Made by a program: the position numbers and the translations under genes
The notes under the pieces: generated by a model
Database searches by the model: none
The model's input: the letters and a program-made list of their open reading frames with translations, nothing else
Told to the model about the DNA's origin: nothing
Source of the DNA: CAWVSB01 sp046710535
GTDB lineage: Bacteria; Pseudomonadota; Gammaproteobacteria; Pseudomonadales; CAWVSB01
Assembly: GCA_046710535.1 (NCBI GenBank)
Contig: JBKEHH010000004.1
Coordinates: 62,001 to 126,000 of the forward strand
DNA: 64,000 nucleotides
Reading direction: 5' to 3'
Shown: in pieces, positions 9,539 through 18,631 of the stretch
How the letters are laid out: each line of letters starts with the position of its first letter
Numbering within the stretch: the stretch's first letter is position 1

Positions 9539-9955
9539 CTAGCCGGTAACGATGATGGACGATACAGTATCCGACCACATTCGATGGATCATATAATGCC
9601 CCTGCTTACCGATATAATTAAACTCTATGTCAGCAAACTTTGTTAATAGTGCTTCCATTGCTCCTATCAGCACATGTTGATCATCCCTGCCGTGCCATAT
9701 GGTTACTGGGCAACTATGTTGATTTAAATCATCAACCTAGTCAGTAGTTAATATTCGCAGTTCGTTGCCCATTTCCTTCCAACCATCTTTTCCTCGGTCT
9801 GCAAACGCTCGCGCTATATGAACCGAATATTCGTTAATCTGCTTTTATGAGCTGGCCCCCAATATGAGCAAAATAGTGGTTGATGTCGCTACAAAACAAT
9901 TTGCACATTAACTGCAATAGCGCAGCACCAATTGCCGGCGAGCGGTTGGTTATTT
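9539..9955 (-). pseudogene. alpha/beta hydrolase remnant (C-terminal half)
   Basis: Reading leftward, three-frame translation gives hydrolase text broken by stops and a frameshift. First comes NRSPAIGAALLQLM, then after a frame change SVHIARAFADRG, then ELRILTTD, a TAG stop, and CPVTIWHGRDDQHVLIGAM. It ends with GKQGHYMIHRMWSD before a TAG at 9539-9541. The D of GRDD and the H of GQGHYM sit where the acid and histidine of the catalytic triad of alpha/beta hydrolases belong. The N-terminal half with the nucleophile is missing; the + strand fragment that follows takes its place. No intact copy is in the window. Confidence 0.75.
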
Positions 9956-9958
9956 TAA

Positions 9959-10454
9959 CCATCGCTTGAGGTAACCAATAGCAGCGTTACCAGTGCTGCT
10001 GATCTTAATGGTTCTTTATACTGTATCCACGACTTGCTAGTCGATGTTGGTGCGGCTGATGTGGAAAACTTCGGTGACCCTGAGTATATCGAGGGCTGGA
10101 AAAGCGCCGGTGTTGGGACAACAAGCGCAGGGCAGGTCTTATTTTCAAGTGATACCCAAGGCACATTTACAATAACCGCATCTGACTACTATGAGCAAAG
10201 CTATCCTTTAAGTGAACACCCAGACGAAGAAAACGGGGTTGAAGTATTTAGCTTCACCTACTCAACGCCGCTATTAACACTGACATTGACCGAGAGTGGT
10301 GAAACAGACAGCTATAAGGTTACACTTAGTGCAGACGGCAATATATTTTTCATCACAAATAGCGACTTATAGATCAAATGATGACACTGCCACCTTTGGC
10401 TCAGGATCGCTAACAATCGGTGTTAGAGCACCGATCTGCGCCACTGCCCCGTAA
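9959..10454 (+). pseudogene. fragment of a beta-rich exported protein, truncated and frameshifted
   Basis: An open stretch after a TAA at 9956-9958 reads VTSAADLNGSLYCIHD and continues through FTITASDYYEQ and LTLTESGETDSYKVTLSADGN to a TAG at 10370-10372. Removing one T near 10367-10370 lets the frame continue as YRSNDDTATFGSGSLTIGVRA to a TAA at 10452-10454. There is no credible start: the first usable codon is a TTG at 10034 inside the conserved-looking text. The AADLxG opening resembles the detached 3' part of the lipoprotein near 37.85 kb (TAADLDG). I take it as the 3' end of a lost lipoprotein-like gene. Its function is unknown. Confidence 0.6.
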
Positions 10455-10868
10455 TAGCATGGTAATAAAATCTCTGTATTGATTTTAAACATTCCAACTA
10501 TCTAAAGCAGGCGCATAACTCAATTTATGGGCTGCTTTAGGACTTATGGCTTAGATATTTACCCAACCTCCTCCAACCACGCCAGATCACCTTCTTAAGT
10601 CAGCGCAACCTACTGAACAGCAAGATATTCACAGGCTAGGATGTTTTACCGTTCATCTGGTGAATAGTGGTAATTTCACCACAGGTAACCCTTAACTTAA
10701 AACTCTGTATTCAGTATACTCTGTGAGTAATATGGAGTGCTTTTTGCGTAAGTACAAACGAAAAACACCCGAAAAATAATCGTTGATCTGCCATCGATAG
10801 CCTCATCCGCCAGCGACTCTGGCCAGAGATGAGTAACCCATAACAATAGCCTGCTGTGAGAGATTGGA
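10455..10868. other. non-coding stretch upstream of acnB with two inverted repeats
   Basis: No credible gene. CTAAAGCAG (10502-10510) pairs with CTGCTTTAG (10532-10540), and inside it CATAA (10514-10518) pairs with TTATG (10525-10529), giving an imperfect 39-base hairpin. GGTGAA (10659-10664) pairs with TTCACC (10675-10680). The acnB promoter must lie here, but I cannot fix it. Confidence 0.5.
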
Positions 10869-13655
10869 ATGAGCTTATATTCAGAATACCTAGATGAAAT
10901 CACAACCCGCAAGAAGGAGCTGGGATTAAATCCAAAGCCAATCGACAGCGCCGAACTGCTGTCAGAGATTATCGCGCAAATTAAAGACAGCGGTAATAAA
11001 TATCGTGAAGACTCTCTGAAGTTCTTCATCTACAACGCCTTACCAGGTACGACTCCTGCCGCGGGTGTTAAAGCTCAATTTTTGAATGACATTGTAGTAG
11101 GCAAGGAAAATATTGCTGAGATCAACGCTGAATTCGCTCTGGAGCAGCTATCTCACATGAAAGGCGGTCCGTCTGTTAAAGCGTTGTTAGACATCGCTCT
11201 ATCTGACAACGCTAACGCTGAAGCTGCTGGCGAAGTTCTGAAAACTCAAGTCTTCCTGTACGAAGCAGATACAGCTCGCTTAGAAGAAGCTTACAAAGCT
11301 GGCGACTCCATCGCTAAAAATATTCTTGAGAGCTATGCCAAAGCAGAGTTCTTCACCAAGCTGCCCGAGATCGACGCAAAAATCGACGTTGTTACCTATG
11401 TTGCCGCCGAAGGCGACATCTCCACAGACTTACTATCGCCAGGTAACCAAGCTCACTCTCGCTCTGACCGTGAATTACATGGTCAATGCATGATGACGCC
11501 TGAAGCTCAGCAAGAAATCATTGAGTTGGGCAAGAAATACCCTAACGCCAAAGTCATGCTGATTGCCGACAAAGGTACCATGGGCGTAGGTTCTTCTCGT
11601 ATGTCTGGTGTTAATAACGTTGCATTGTGGGCAGGTAAGAAAACATCTCCTTACATCCCATTCGTCAACAACGCTCCTGTTGTTGCTGGCACTAACGGTA
11701 TTGCGCCCATTTTCCTGACCACCGTTGATGTAACTGGTGGTATAGGTCTGGATCTGAAAAACTGGGTTAAGAAAACCGATGCAGAAGGCAACGTAGTTAC
11801 CGACGCCAATGGCGATGCGCTACTGGAAGAAGCCTACTCTGTAGCAACAGGTACTGTACTAACTATCGATACCAAGTCTAAAAAATTGTACAACGGCGAC
11901 AAAGAACTGGCTGATGTATCTAGCGCATTCACCCCTCAAAAAGTTGAATTCATGAAAGCTGGTGGCTCATATGCGCTGACTTTCGGTAAGAAACTGCAGG
12001 CGTTTGCTGCTGAAGCACTAGGTGTTGAAGCACCAGCTGTATTCGCTCCCTCTAAAGAAATTTCTATTGAGGGCCAAGGCCTGACCGCTGTTGAGAAAAT
12101 ATTCAATCGCAACGCTGTTGGTGTTGCGTCCAAGACGCCATTGCACACCGGCTCTGACGTTCGCGTTAAAGTGAACATAGTAGGCTCTCAAGACACCACT
12201 GGTCTGATGACTTCTCAAGAGCTTGAGTCTATGGCGGCTACCATTATCTCTCCAAGCATAGACGGTGCCTATCAGTCTGGTTGTCATACCGCTTCTGTAT
12301 GGGACAAAAAAGCCCAGGTAAACATTCCTCGCCTAATGAAATTCATGAATGACTTTGGCGTTGTCACGGCCCGTGACCCCAAAAGTGTTTACCACGCAAT
12401 GACTGACGTAATCCACAAAGTTCTAAATGACATCACTGTGGACGACCGTTCAATCATCATCGGTGGTGACTCTCACACCCGTATGTCCAAAGGTATCGCT
12501 TTTGGAGCGGACTCCGGCACCGTTGCTGTTGCACTAGCCACCGGCGAATGTGCCATGCCAATCCCTGAGTCTGTGAAGGTGACATTTAAAGGCAACATGC
12601 ATTCACACATGGACTTCCGTGACGTCGTACACGCCACTCAAGCGCAAATGCTAAAGCAGTTCAATGGTGAAAACGTATTCCAAGGTCGTATCATCGAAGT
12701 ACAAATCGGAACTCTATTGGCTGACCAGGCCTTTACCTTCACCGACTGGACTGCAGAAATGAAAGCGAAAGCTTCTATCTGTATTTCTACTGACGATACT
12801 CTGGTCCAATCTCTGGAACTGGCGAAATCACGCATCCAAGTGATGATCGACAAAGGTATGGAAAATCGTGACAACATGCTTCAAGGTTTGATCGATCTCG
12901 CTGACAAACGTATCGCTGGAATCACATCTGGTGCAGAGCCAGCTCTGGCCCCCGACAACAATGCTAAATACTATGCTGAAGTAGTGATTGATCTTGACGC
13001 AATCATTGAGCCAATGATCGCTGACCCGGATGTTAACAACGAAGACATCTCCAAGCGTTATACCCACGATGTCATTCGCACGACCTCTTACTACGACGGC
13101 CGCCAAGTAGATCTAGCTTTTGTTGGTTCTTGTATGATTCACAAAGGCGACATGCAAATCATCGCTCAGATGCTTCGTAACCTAGAAAAGAAAGGCCCTA
13201 TCGAATTTAAGGCTCCTCTGGTAGTTGCGCCGCCAACGTACAACATCGTAGACGAATTAAAAGCCGAAGGGGATTGGGAGCTGCTAGAAAAATACGCTGG
13301 TTTCGTTTTTAACGACGACAACCCGAAGCAAGAAGCTCGTACTAAGTACGAAAACAAAATGTACCTAGAGCGCCCTGGATGCAACCTTTGTATGGGTAAC
13401 CAGGAAAAAGCCGAGCCAGGTGACACTGTTCTTGCCACCTCTACCCGTCTATTCCAAGGCCGTGTGGTAGAAGACAGCAAAGAGAAAAAAGGTGAATCAC
13501 TGCTGGCTTCCACCCCAATGGTTGTGCTGTCTGCTATTCTGGGCCGCTTCCCAACGCTTGCAGAGTATAAAGAAGCGGTTGACGGTATTAACCTAACGTC
13601 TTTTATTCCACCAACAAAAGACCTCAGCATTGAGCCAATAAGAATCGTAGGCTAA
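10869..13655 (+). CDS. acnB: aconitate hydratase B / 2-methylisocitrate dehydratase, Bacteroidota-like form
   Basis: Interconverts citrate and isocitrate through a 4Fe-4S cluster in the TCA cycle, and may also act on 2-methylisocitrate. Cluster cysteines fit GSCMIHKGDM and RPGCNLCMGNQ in the C-terminal third. SGCHTASVWD, GGDSHTRMSKG and VGSQDTTGLMTSQEL are aconitase blocks. At 928 residues it is longer than the AcnB of about 865 residues in E. coli and Pseudomonas, and it diverges from that form throughout. From memory the text (for example STDLLSPGNQAHSRSDRELHG, ending SRSDRELHG) is close to the AcnB of about 925 residues in Bacteroidota. It stands alone between decayed genes and ends in a strong terminator. 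Confidence 0.95.
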   Translation: MSLYSEYLDEITTRKKELGLNPKPIDSAELLSEIIAQIKDSGNKYREDSLKFFIYNALPGTTPAAGVKAQFLNDIVVGKENIAEINAEFALEQLSHMKGGPSVKALLDIALSDNANAEAAGEVLKTQVFLYEADTARLEEAYKAGDSIAKNILESYAKAEFFTKLPEIDAKIDVVTYVAAEGDISTDLLSPGNQAHSRSDRELHGQCMMTPEAQQEIIELGKKYPNAKVMLIADKGTMGVGSSRMSGVNNVALWAGKKTSPYIPFVNNAPVVAGTNGIAPIFLTTVDVTGGIGLDLKNWVKKTDAEGNVVTDANGDALLEEAYSVATGTVLTIDTKSKKLYNGDKELADVSSAFTPQKVEFMKAGGSYALTFGKKLQAFAAEALGVEAPAVFAPSKEISIEGQGLTAVEKIFNRNAVGVASKTPLHTGSDVRVKVNIVGSQDTTGLMTSQELESMAATIISPSIDGAYQSGCHTASVWDKKAQVNIPRLMKFMNDFGVVTARDPKSVYHAMTDVIHKVLNDITVDDRSIIIGGDSHTRMSKGIAFGADSGTVAVALATGECAMPIPESVKVTFKGNMHSHMDFRDVVHATQAQMLKQFNGENVFQGRIIEVQIGTLLADQAFTFTDWTAEMKAKASICISTDDTLVQSLELAKSRIQVMIDKGMENRDNMLQGLIDLADKRIAGITSGAEPALAPDNNAKYYAEVVIDLDAIIEPMIADPDVNNEDISKRYTHDVIRTTSYYDGRQVDLAFVGSCMIHKGDMQIIAQMLRNLEKKGPIEFKAPLVVAPPTYNIVDELKAEGDWELLEKYAGFVFNDDNPKQEARTKYENKMYLERPGCNLCMGNQEKAEPGDTVLATSTRLFQGRVVEDSKEKKGESLLASTPMVVLSAILGRFPTLAEYKEAVDGINLTSFIPPTKDLSIEPIRIVG

Positions 13656-13679
13656 CTAGCGGATGTTAATTGCTTCATG

Positions 13680-13709
13680 AAAAGCCCAGCCATTGCGGGG
13701 CTTTTTTTT
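13680..13709 (+). terminator. Rho-independent terminator after acnB
   Basis: AAAGCCC and GGGCTTT form a 7-base stem around AGCCATTGCG, followed by a run of eight T. It begins 25 bases after the acnB stop. Confidence 0.9.
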
Positions 13710-13769
13710 ACCTAGGATTTATTCATATAAAAAATCAAGACTGCCTGGAACTTATACAAATTTTAAAAA

Positions 13770-15650
13770 TTATGCTGATCGCCCCGCATAAGTTAATGGC
13801 CTACCCATCTTCACTTTACCCAGTTCGGGCGAGAAACCGCCATCGATCCATGCATCAAAATCCGCAATAATGGTGTGCTCTACAACCCCATTTGATCGGT
13901 TAACCAGCTGTTCGTTTTGAAAGTCTGTGCGATAAATAATCTCGCGATTAGAATCTGAATCATAAGCGCTGAGTGCATCAGGATTAATGATTGCTATATC
14001 AGCCTGTGTACCTACTTTTAAATCGCTTACATCCAAACCAAAAAATTCGGCAGGCTCTGATGACAATCGTTTAACAGCAATCGCCACCTTATCCAACGAC
14101 TCTTCTGCTGCCAGCTTTAAGGTAACCAAATTACCATCGTAAAAAGCGAGATTGGTAAATGCTCACCACTGTCATTAAAGCCAGGTATTGTATCCTCATG
14201 AAACAATAACTCTTTAACCTTCTCTGGGTTTTTGTTGGCAATAATCGTGTACCACCTAAAGTCTTTATCCCACTGGCGAAACAACTCTAAAAAGAAATCG
14301 GCGTCATCAGCTACTGGGCCACATTACTCACAAAAATCTGCCTCTAACTCATTGATAGCAACTGTCTTATCGTTTTGATATTGCATATAACGAGCACAAG
14401 ATTTATCCAAACTTTCCTCATGCCAATGTTCAAGCGGACATCTGCCAGCCACAATATCAACTAGCTCACGACTGAATGTTTCTAACAGCAAACCTAGCTT
14501 GGATAAAAGATGGGGAAGATTCCAACCGCTTTCACTCACAGTCCAATCGCATTTAAATTGAGCAATAAAATGCGGATCGTTCAATAATTCTAACCGTCCT
14601 TCTCTGTCACCTAACTCCTTTGCAATAAGCTGATAGGTTGATTCATGTTCTTCAAAAACAGGTATCACAACGCCATCAGCCTAGATTTTAAATGGCATAG
14701 ACAAAGCTTGCAGGCTAAACCGACCTTGAAATAAATTGGAATTTAGTGGCTTAGACATTTTTAAAAATATCTCACTACCTTTGGGCGCATGTGAAAAATC
14801 TATCGCCGTTAAAGCAGACACCCGCAGAGCTCTGCCGTAAAAACGGCCACTGGTTAACACAAAGCGTAAAAACGTACCCATGCGACTATTAGGCATCGGT
14901 GTTGCCTGCCGAACCCTATCGTTTTCTCTTAACACGCTGGTTAGCTTTTTAAGTTCTGACAATTTGGCAAACTGAGTTGGAATACGTTGATCAGTATTGG
15001 CGTAATTGATAAATAATGGAACGGTAAATTATCAGTAGAAAAACCGATATAACCTTGTTTAACAGCCTCTTCTAATAGCGCCTCCATTTTATTAAGTTCT
15101 TCTTGTGTTGCATCACGACTTATCGCCGCGTCTAAACCCATCGCTTGAATGCGCAACATAGAATGAGGAATTAACAGTGCCATATTCGGCCCTAACGCAA
15201 TTTCATCTAAATGTTTCAGGTAGTCAGCACCGTTATCCCAGTCCATAACACCGGCGCATTTTTATAGTGCCGACTTAGAAATATTTTCTACTCGTGCAAA
15301 GCATTCAATTATGGAATTCTGCGTAGCCGTTTTTTGCGCACCAAAGGCTGCCCCCAAACTACAATTACCCACAACTACCGCGGTTGTCCCATGGCGCACC
15401 ACTTAGCCAAGTCCTGGAGCTATTTCTACTTCAAATCCAGATGAGTGTATATATCTAACAACCCAGGCATCACCTATTTTCCCACAGTATTTACTACATT
15501 ACGAGCATGGGTCTCAGGCAGCCCAACGCCGCTAGCTGCTGTTTTCTCATCCTTAATTGCTATATCTAGCTGCTAACCAGGCTGACCACTGCCGTCAAAC
15601 ACCAAGCCATTTTTAATAACCATATCCCATAAGTTGCTGTCATTAGACAT
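13770..15650 (-). pseudogene. N-acyl-D-amino-acid deacylase (D-aminoacylase), decayed full-length copy
   Basis: Pieces in several leftward frames together rebuild an amidohydrolase of about 600 residues. The start MSNDSNLWDMVIKNGLVFDG at 15650 is followed by a TAG, then VMPGLLDIYTHLD (the metal-binding HxH strand, with the first H lost to Y). Further pieces are DWDNGADYLKHLD, KQGYIGFSTDNLPFHY, GFNDSGEHL and FTNLAFYDGNLVTLKLA. Near 14157 a single missing A after GAGCATTT separates the last two pieces. There are several in-frame stops and at least three frame changes. Intact enzymes deacylate N-acyl-D-amino acids using zinc. Its ATG overlaps the tgpA stop by 8 bases, so it was once the last gene of the moxR-DUF58-tgpA operon. 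Confidence 0.85.
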
Positions 15651-17664
15651 CTTGCACCTCTTGAAATTTATTATTTTTTCGACTAAATATTAGCGTTGCG
15701 GTTAACTTAGACAAACTACTAATAGCAGGATAATAACCTAGCTGACTATTTTCTTGATATAAGAACTGTTGATGCCATTGACGGTAACTATTAGCGTGAT
15801 CGGCAGCAATTGGGTAAGCGGTGCTTAGCTTCTGACAAACGTCGGTAACAGTATTGCTAGGCAAAACCTCAATACCTTTGTTTTTAGCAAGATAGGAAAA
15901 ATAATTTTCCATCAAAGTGAAGGTATTTAGTGACCACCACTTATTAATAACTGCAGTCCACAAAAATAACAGCATCAATACCGAAATCACCGCAATAATT
16001 AATATCCGCAATAACTCTTCGGTGCTTGATTCGCCCCACCAAGACTTCACCCAGTCGGACTGCTGTTCTTTATCGTAATTTAAAAACAGTCGGGTCCATT
16101 CGTGATCAATAGAGTCTAACCATAACCTTGCCGTATTAACCCATAGTAAACCGCTAGAATTTGACCAGCCCGAAAGCCCTGAAGGGTCGAACTCATTGCG
16201 TGAGCGTAAAGCCTGCTCTACTCCTTCTAAAATTCTCTCAGGTGCGACCGCTGAGGTTGGATCTACTCTTACCCAGCCAGTGCCCGCAACCCATATCTCA
16301 GCCCAAGCATGGGCGTCTAATTCTCGCACTCGAACATAATTTTCAAACGGGTTTATCTCACCACCTAAATAGCCTCCAATAGCTCTGGCTGGCACATTGG
16401 CTGCACGCATTAAAAATACAAAGGCGGTGGCATAGTGTTCGCAATATCCCTCTCGAGTAGTAAACAAAAACTCGTCAATACTATTCTCCCCTAAAATAGT
16501 CGTTTTCAAGGTATAGAAATAGTTATTTTGATTAAAGTAGCGTAAAACAGCCTGTGTGTATTGATAATTATCGCTATGCTTTACGCGCAACTGCTGCGCA
16601 AACTGCCGCGCTTGTGGGTTAGACGTTTGTGGCAACTGACTATATCGCTCTATTTGTCGTTGCGACAAAGGTTTGTACTCACTAGGCGTCAAACGATTAA
16701 CCAAGTATTTGCTACCTGACTTAAGTGGCTTAACTGAAGCTAATGTGCCGTTACTTCGCCGTACTACATCACTATTCTTGGTAGAGCTGTCAGCTAAAGT
16801 AAACAACCAATGCTGATAACTAGGCTGCATGGTGAGCATATAGCTGAGGCCAGACGGATCTATTACTCTTGCATCTTTTGCTATTGAGCGCGCTTTCGTT
16901 TCACGCCACTCTCGACCATCAAAAGTATCAAACACTAGCCCGCGCCAATATTGCTCAGACAGTGGCGGCATTTCGCCGTTAAACTCCACTCTAAAAGCAG
17001 TAACATCTGACTTAGCTAAGCGCGTAATTGCTCCCGGGCTAAGCTTGTCGTTGACCCCCGTAGCACCTTGACCTGCCGGTAATGGTACCGACCATAAAGG
17101 CGGTACCCGAGGGAAAAACAAAAACAATATCACCAATAGTGGTATAGCTTTTAGCATTAATACGCCGGCACGCTTAAAGGCACTTTGATAATCAGTAGCC
17201 TCTGTCTGATGTAATGACAACAGAGTTACTAATAGCAGCATGCAACAAAATAACGCATATATCGTGGCATACAAAGTCTGGCTATACAGTAGTCGCGTTG
17301 CCGCAATAAAAAACCCAAGGCAAACCACTATATATACATCGCGTTTAACTTTTGTTTCCAATATTTTTAAAAAGAAAGCTAGCACTAATAATGAAACTGC
17401 TGGATCCAGACTGAATTTGCCCAAATACTCAGCAGTGATAGCGGCAAATCCTAAAACTACAATAAGAAGGCGCGAAATGGTTGCCGGATAATTTAATAGC
17501 TGACGATAAATCAGATAACGCCAAGTACCACAAACTGCGCAAATTGCAAACAGCCATAACGGTAAACCATCTAAATGCGGCAGCACCAAAGCTACTTGCG
17601 TGAACAGTAGCCAAAAAAGTGCTGATCGACTAATCTGTTCATCAAAACTTAGCTGATCTTTCAC
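15643..17664 (-). CDS. tgpA: TgpA family membrane transglutaminase-like protein (DUF3488)
   Basis: The first 200 or so residues hold a series of hydrophobic helices (the DUF3488 membrane part). A periplasmic transglutaminase-like domain follows, with its cysteine in GYCEHYATAF near residue 405, its histidine in LDAHAWAEIW and an aspartate in RVDPTSAV. Another membrane helix near residue 560 (LLRILIIAVISVLMLLFLW) precedes a cytoplasmic tail. Its 673 residues match TgpA, which I recall as essential in Pseudomonas aeruginosa. The start overlaps the end of the DUF58 gene by four bases (ATGA). The moxR-DUF58-tgpA order is common in gammaproteobacteria. The natural substrate is not settled. Confidence 0.93.
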   Translation of the reverse strand: MKDQLSFDEQISRSALFWLLFTQVALVLPHLDGLPLWLFAICAVCGTWRYLIYRQLLNYPATISRLLIVVLGFAAITAEYLGKFSLDPAVSLLVLAFFLKILETKVKRDVYIVVCLGFFIAATRLLYSQTLYATIYALFCCMLLLVTLLSLHQTEATDYQSAFKRAGVLMLKAIPLLVILFLFFPRVPPLWSVPLPAGQGATGVNDKLSPGAITRLAKSDVTAFRVEFNGEMPPLSEQYWRGLVFDTFDGREWRETKARSIAKDARVIDPSGLSYMLTMQPSYQHWLFTLADSSTKNSDVVRRSNGTLASVKPLKSGSKYLVNRLTPSEYKPLSQRQIERYSQLPQTSNPQARQFAQQLRVKHSDNYQYTQAVLRYFNQNNYFYTLKTTILGENSIDEFLFTTREGYCEHYATAFVFLMRAANVPARAIGGYLGGEINPFENYVRVRELDAHAWAEIWVAGTGWVRVDPTSAVAPERILEGVEQALRSRNEFDPSGLSGWSNSSGLLWVNTARLWLDSIDHEWTRLFLNYDKEQQSDWVKSWWGESSTEELLRILIIAVISVLMLLFLWTAVINKWWSLNTFTLMENYFSYLAKNKGIEVLPSNTVTDVCQKLSTAYPIAADHANSYRQWHQQFLYQENSQLGYYPAISSLSKLTATLIFSRKNNKFQEVQDV

Positions 17665-18629
17665 GGCTGATACTCCGTACTGAAAAACAGCGCCAAAGCT
17701 TCTAATACTTTGTGCAAATGGGTTGCACCGGTATCCGGACTATATTCACAGCCCGGCAAGCGTAAGCCATATTCGCAGTTTTGATCATGAAGCTTTAATG
17801 CCGCATCACATAAAACAGAAAGCCGAGTTTCAAGCGCTAGTTCGGGCAGTGCTTCCCAATCTAACCACCGAGCATCTTTAGCGGGTTCTGCATATTCGAT
17901 GCTCATTAACTTGTCCGTTCTAGCATATGCCTTCCACAAGACTTGCCTTGGCGTATCACCCTCGCGCCAATGCCTAATGTTAGCTAACTCCTCATTTGCC
18001 ATATGGTTGGCTTCATACAAAGCACTATCGTCTTGCCCTTGCCACGCTACATCCATCTGGGCTGGATGCGGATAGACTGGACAGCGTAAATCTAAATCTA
18101 CCCAACTCCAGACGCGAATTAGGCCCAATGGATAAACGGACTTAACCAATATACGCTGTGGTTTTAATAGGCCACGACGAGCCGCTGGGCAATATAAAGT
18201 AAGCGTTTGTCTACTCTCTATCCCTAAACTACCAACCGCCACATGAATATTCGGCCAACCAATTTGAATGGCTTGATGCTGTTTTTTTACCTTACAAGAC
18301 AGCTCGATATGAAATGCGGCGTCGTCACCAGCGAAAGGCGAATCGGTCTTTAGGCGTCTAATAGTTAAACCGGCTAAGTTTGAAAACGCAGCCAATATAG
18401 CCATATTAAACAGGCCTGCTAAAAAGAAAGTCAGTAGAAATATGCTGTTATTTTGATAGTTAATAGCCGTTACCAACATAACCAGCAACATGACCGCATA
18501 TAAGGCGCCTGCTTTGGTTGGAAATACATAAATGCGACGCTGGTCTAAGGTGATACTGGGGTTTGGTTTAATGCGACTACTTAGCCATTTTTGCCAGCAC
18601 TGTCGAGCAAAGCTTTTGACGCCAGCCAT
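17661..18629 (-). CDS. DUF58 domain protein
   Basis: A 322-residue protein with two adjacent hydrophobic segments at about residues 38-80, followed by a soluble part containing the DUF58 core (HWREGDTPRQVLWKAYARTDKL near residue 225). Such proteins usually lie next to a MoxR ATPase and are thought to be chaperone targets or partners in cell-envelope processes; a von Willebrand-like fold is proposed. Here it starts two bases after moxR and overlaps tgpA by four, so the three act as one operon. Confidence 0.9.
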   Translation of the reverse strand: MAGVKSFARQCWQKWLSSRIKPNPSITLDQRRIYVFPTKAGALYAVMLLVMLVTAINYQNNSIFLLTFFLAGLFNMAILAAFSNLAGLTIRRLKTDSPFAGDDAAFHIELSCKVKKQHQAIQIGWPNIHVAVGSLGIESRQTLTLYCPAARRGLLKPQRILVKSVYPLGLIRVWSWVDLDLRCPVYPHPAQMDVAWQGQDDSALYEANHMANEELANIRHWREGDTPRQVLWKAYARTDKLMSIEYAEPAKDARWLDWEALPELALETRLSVLCDAALKLHDQNCEYGLRLPGCEYSPDTGATHLHKVLEALALFFSTEYQP

Positions 18630-18631
18630 AA

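Noticed and set aside
10697..11029. A 110-codon leftward frame across the acnB start
   Set aside because: It overlaps the acnB N-terminus, and its composition is not like the neighbouring genes; no start support.
13166..13630. A 154-codon leftward frame inside acnB
   Set aside because: It lies opposite a clear coding sequence with strong aconitase motifs; other leftward frames in acnB have the same cause.
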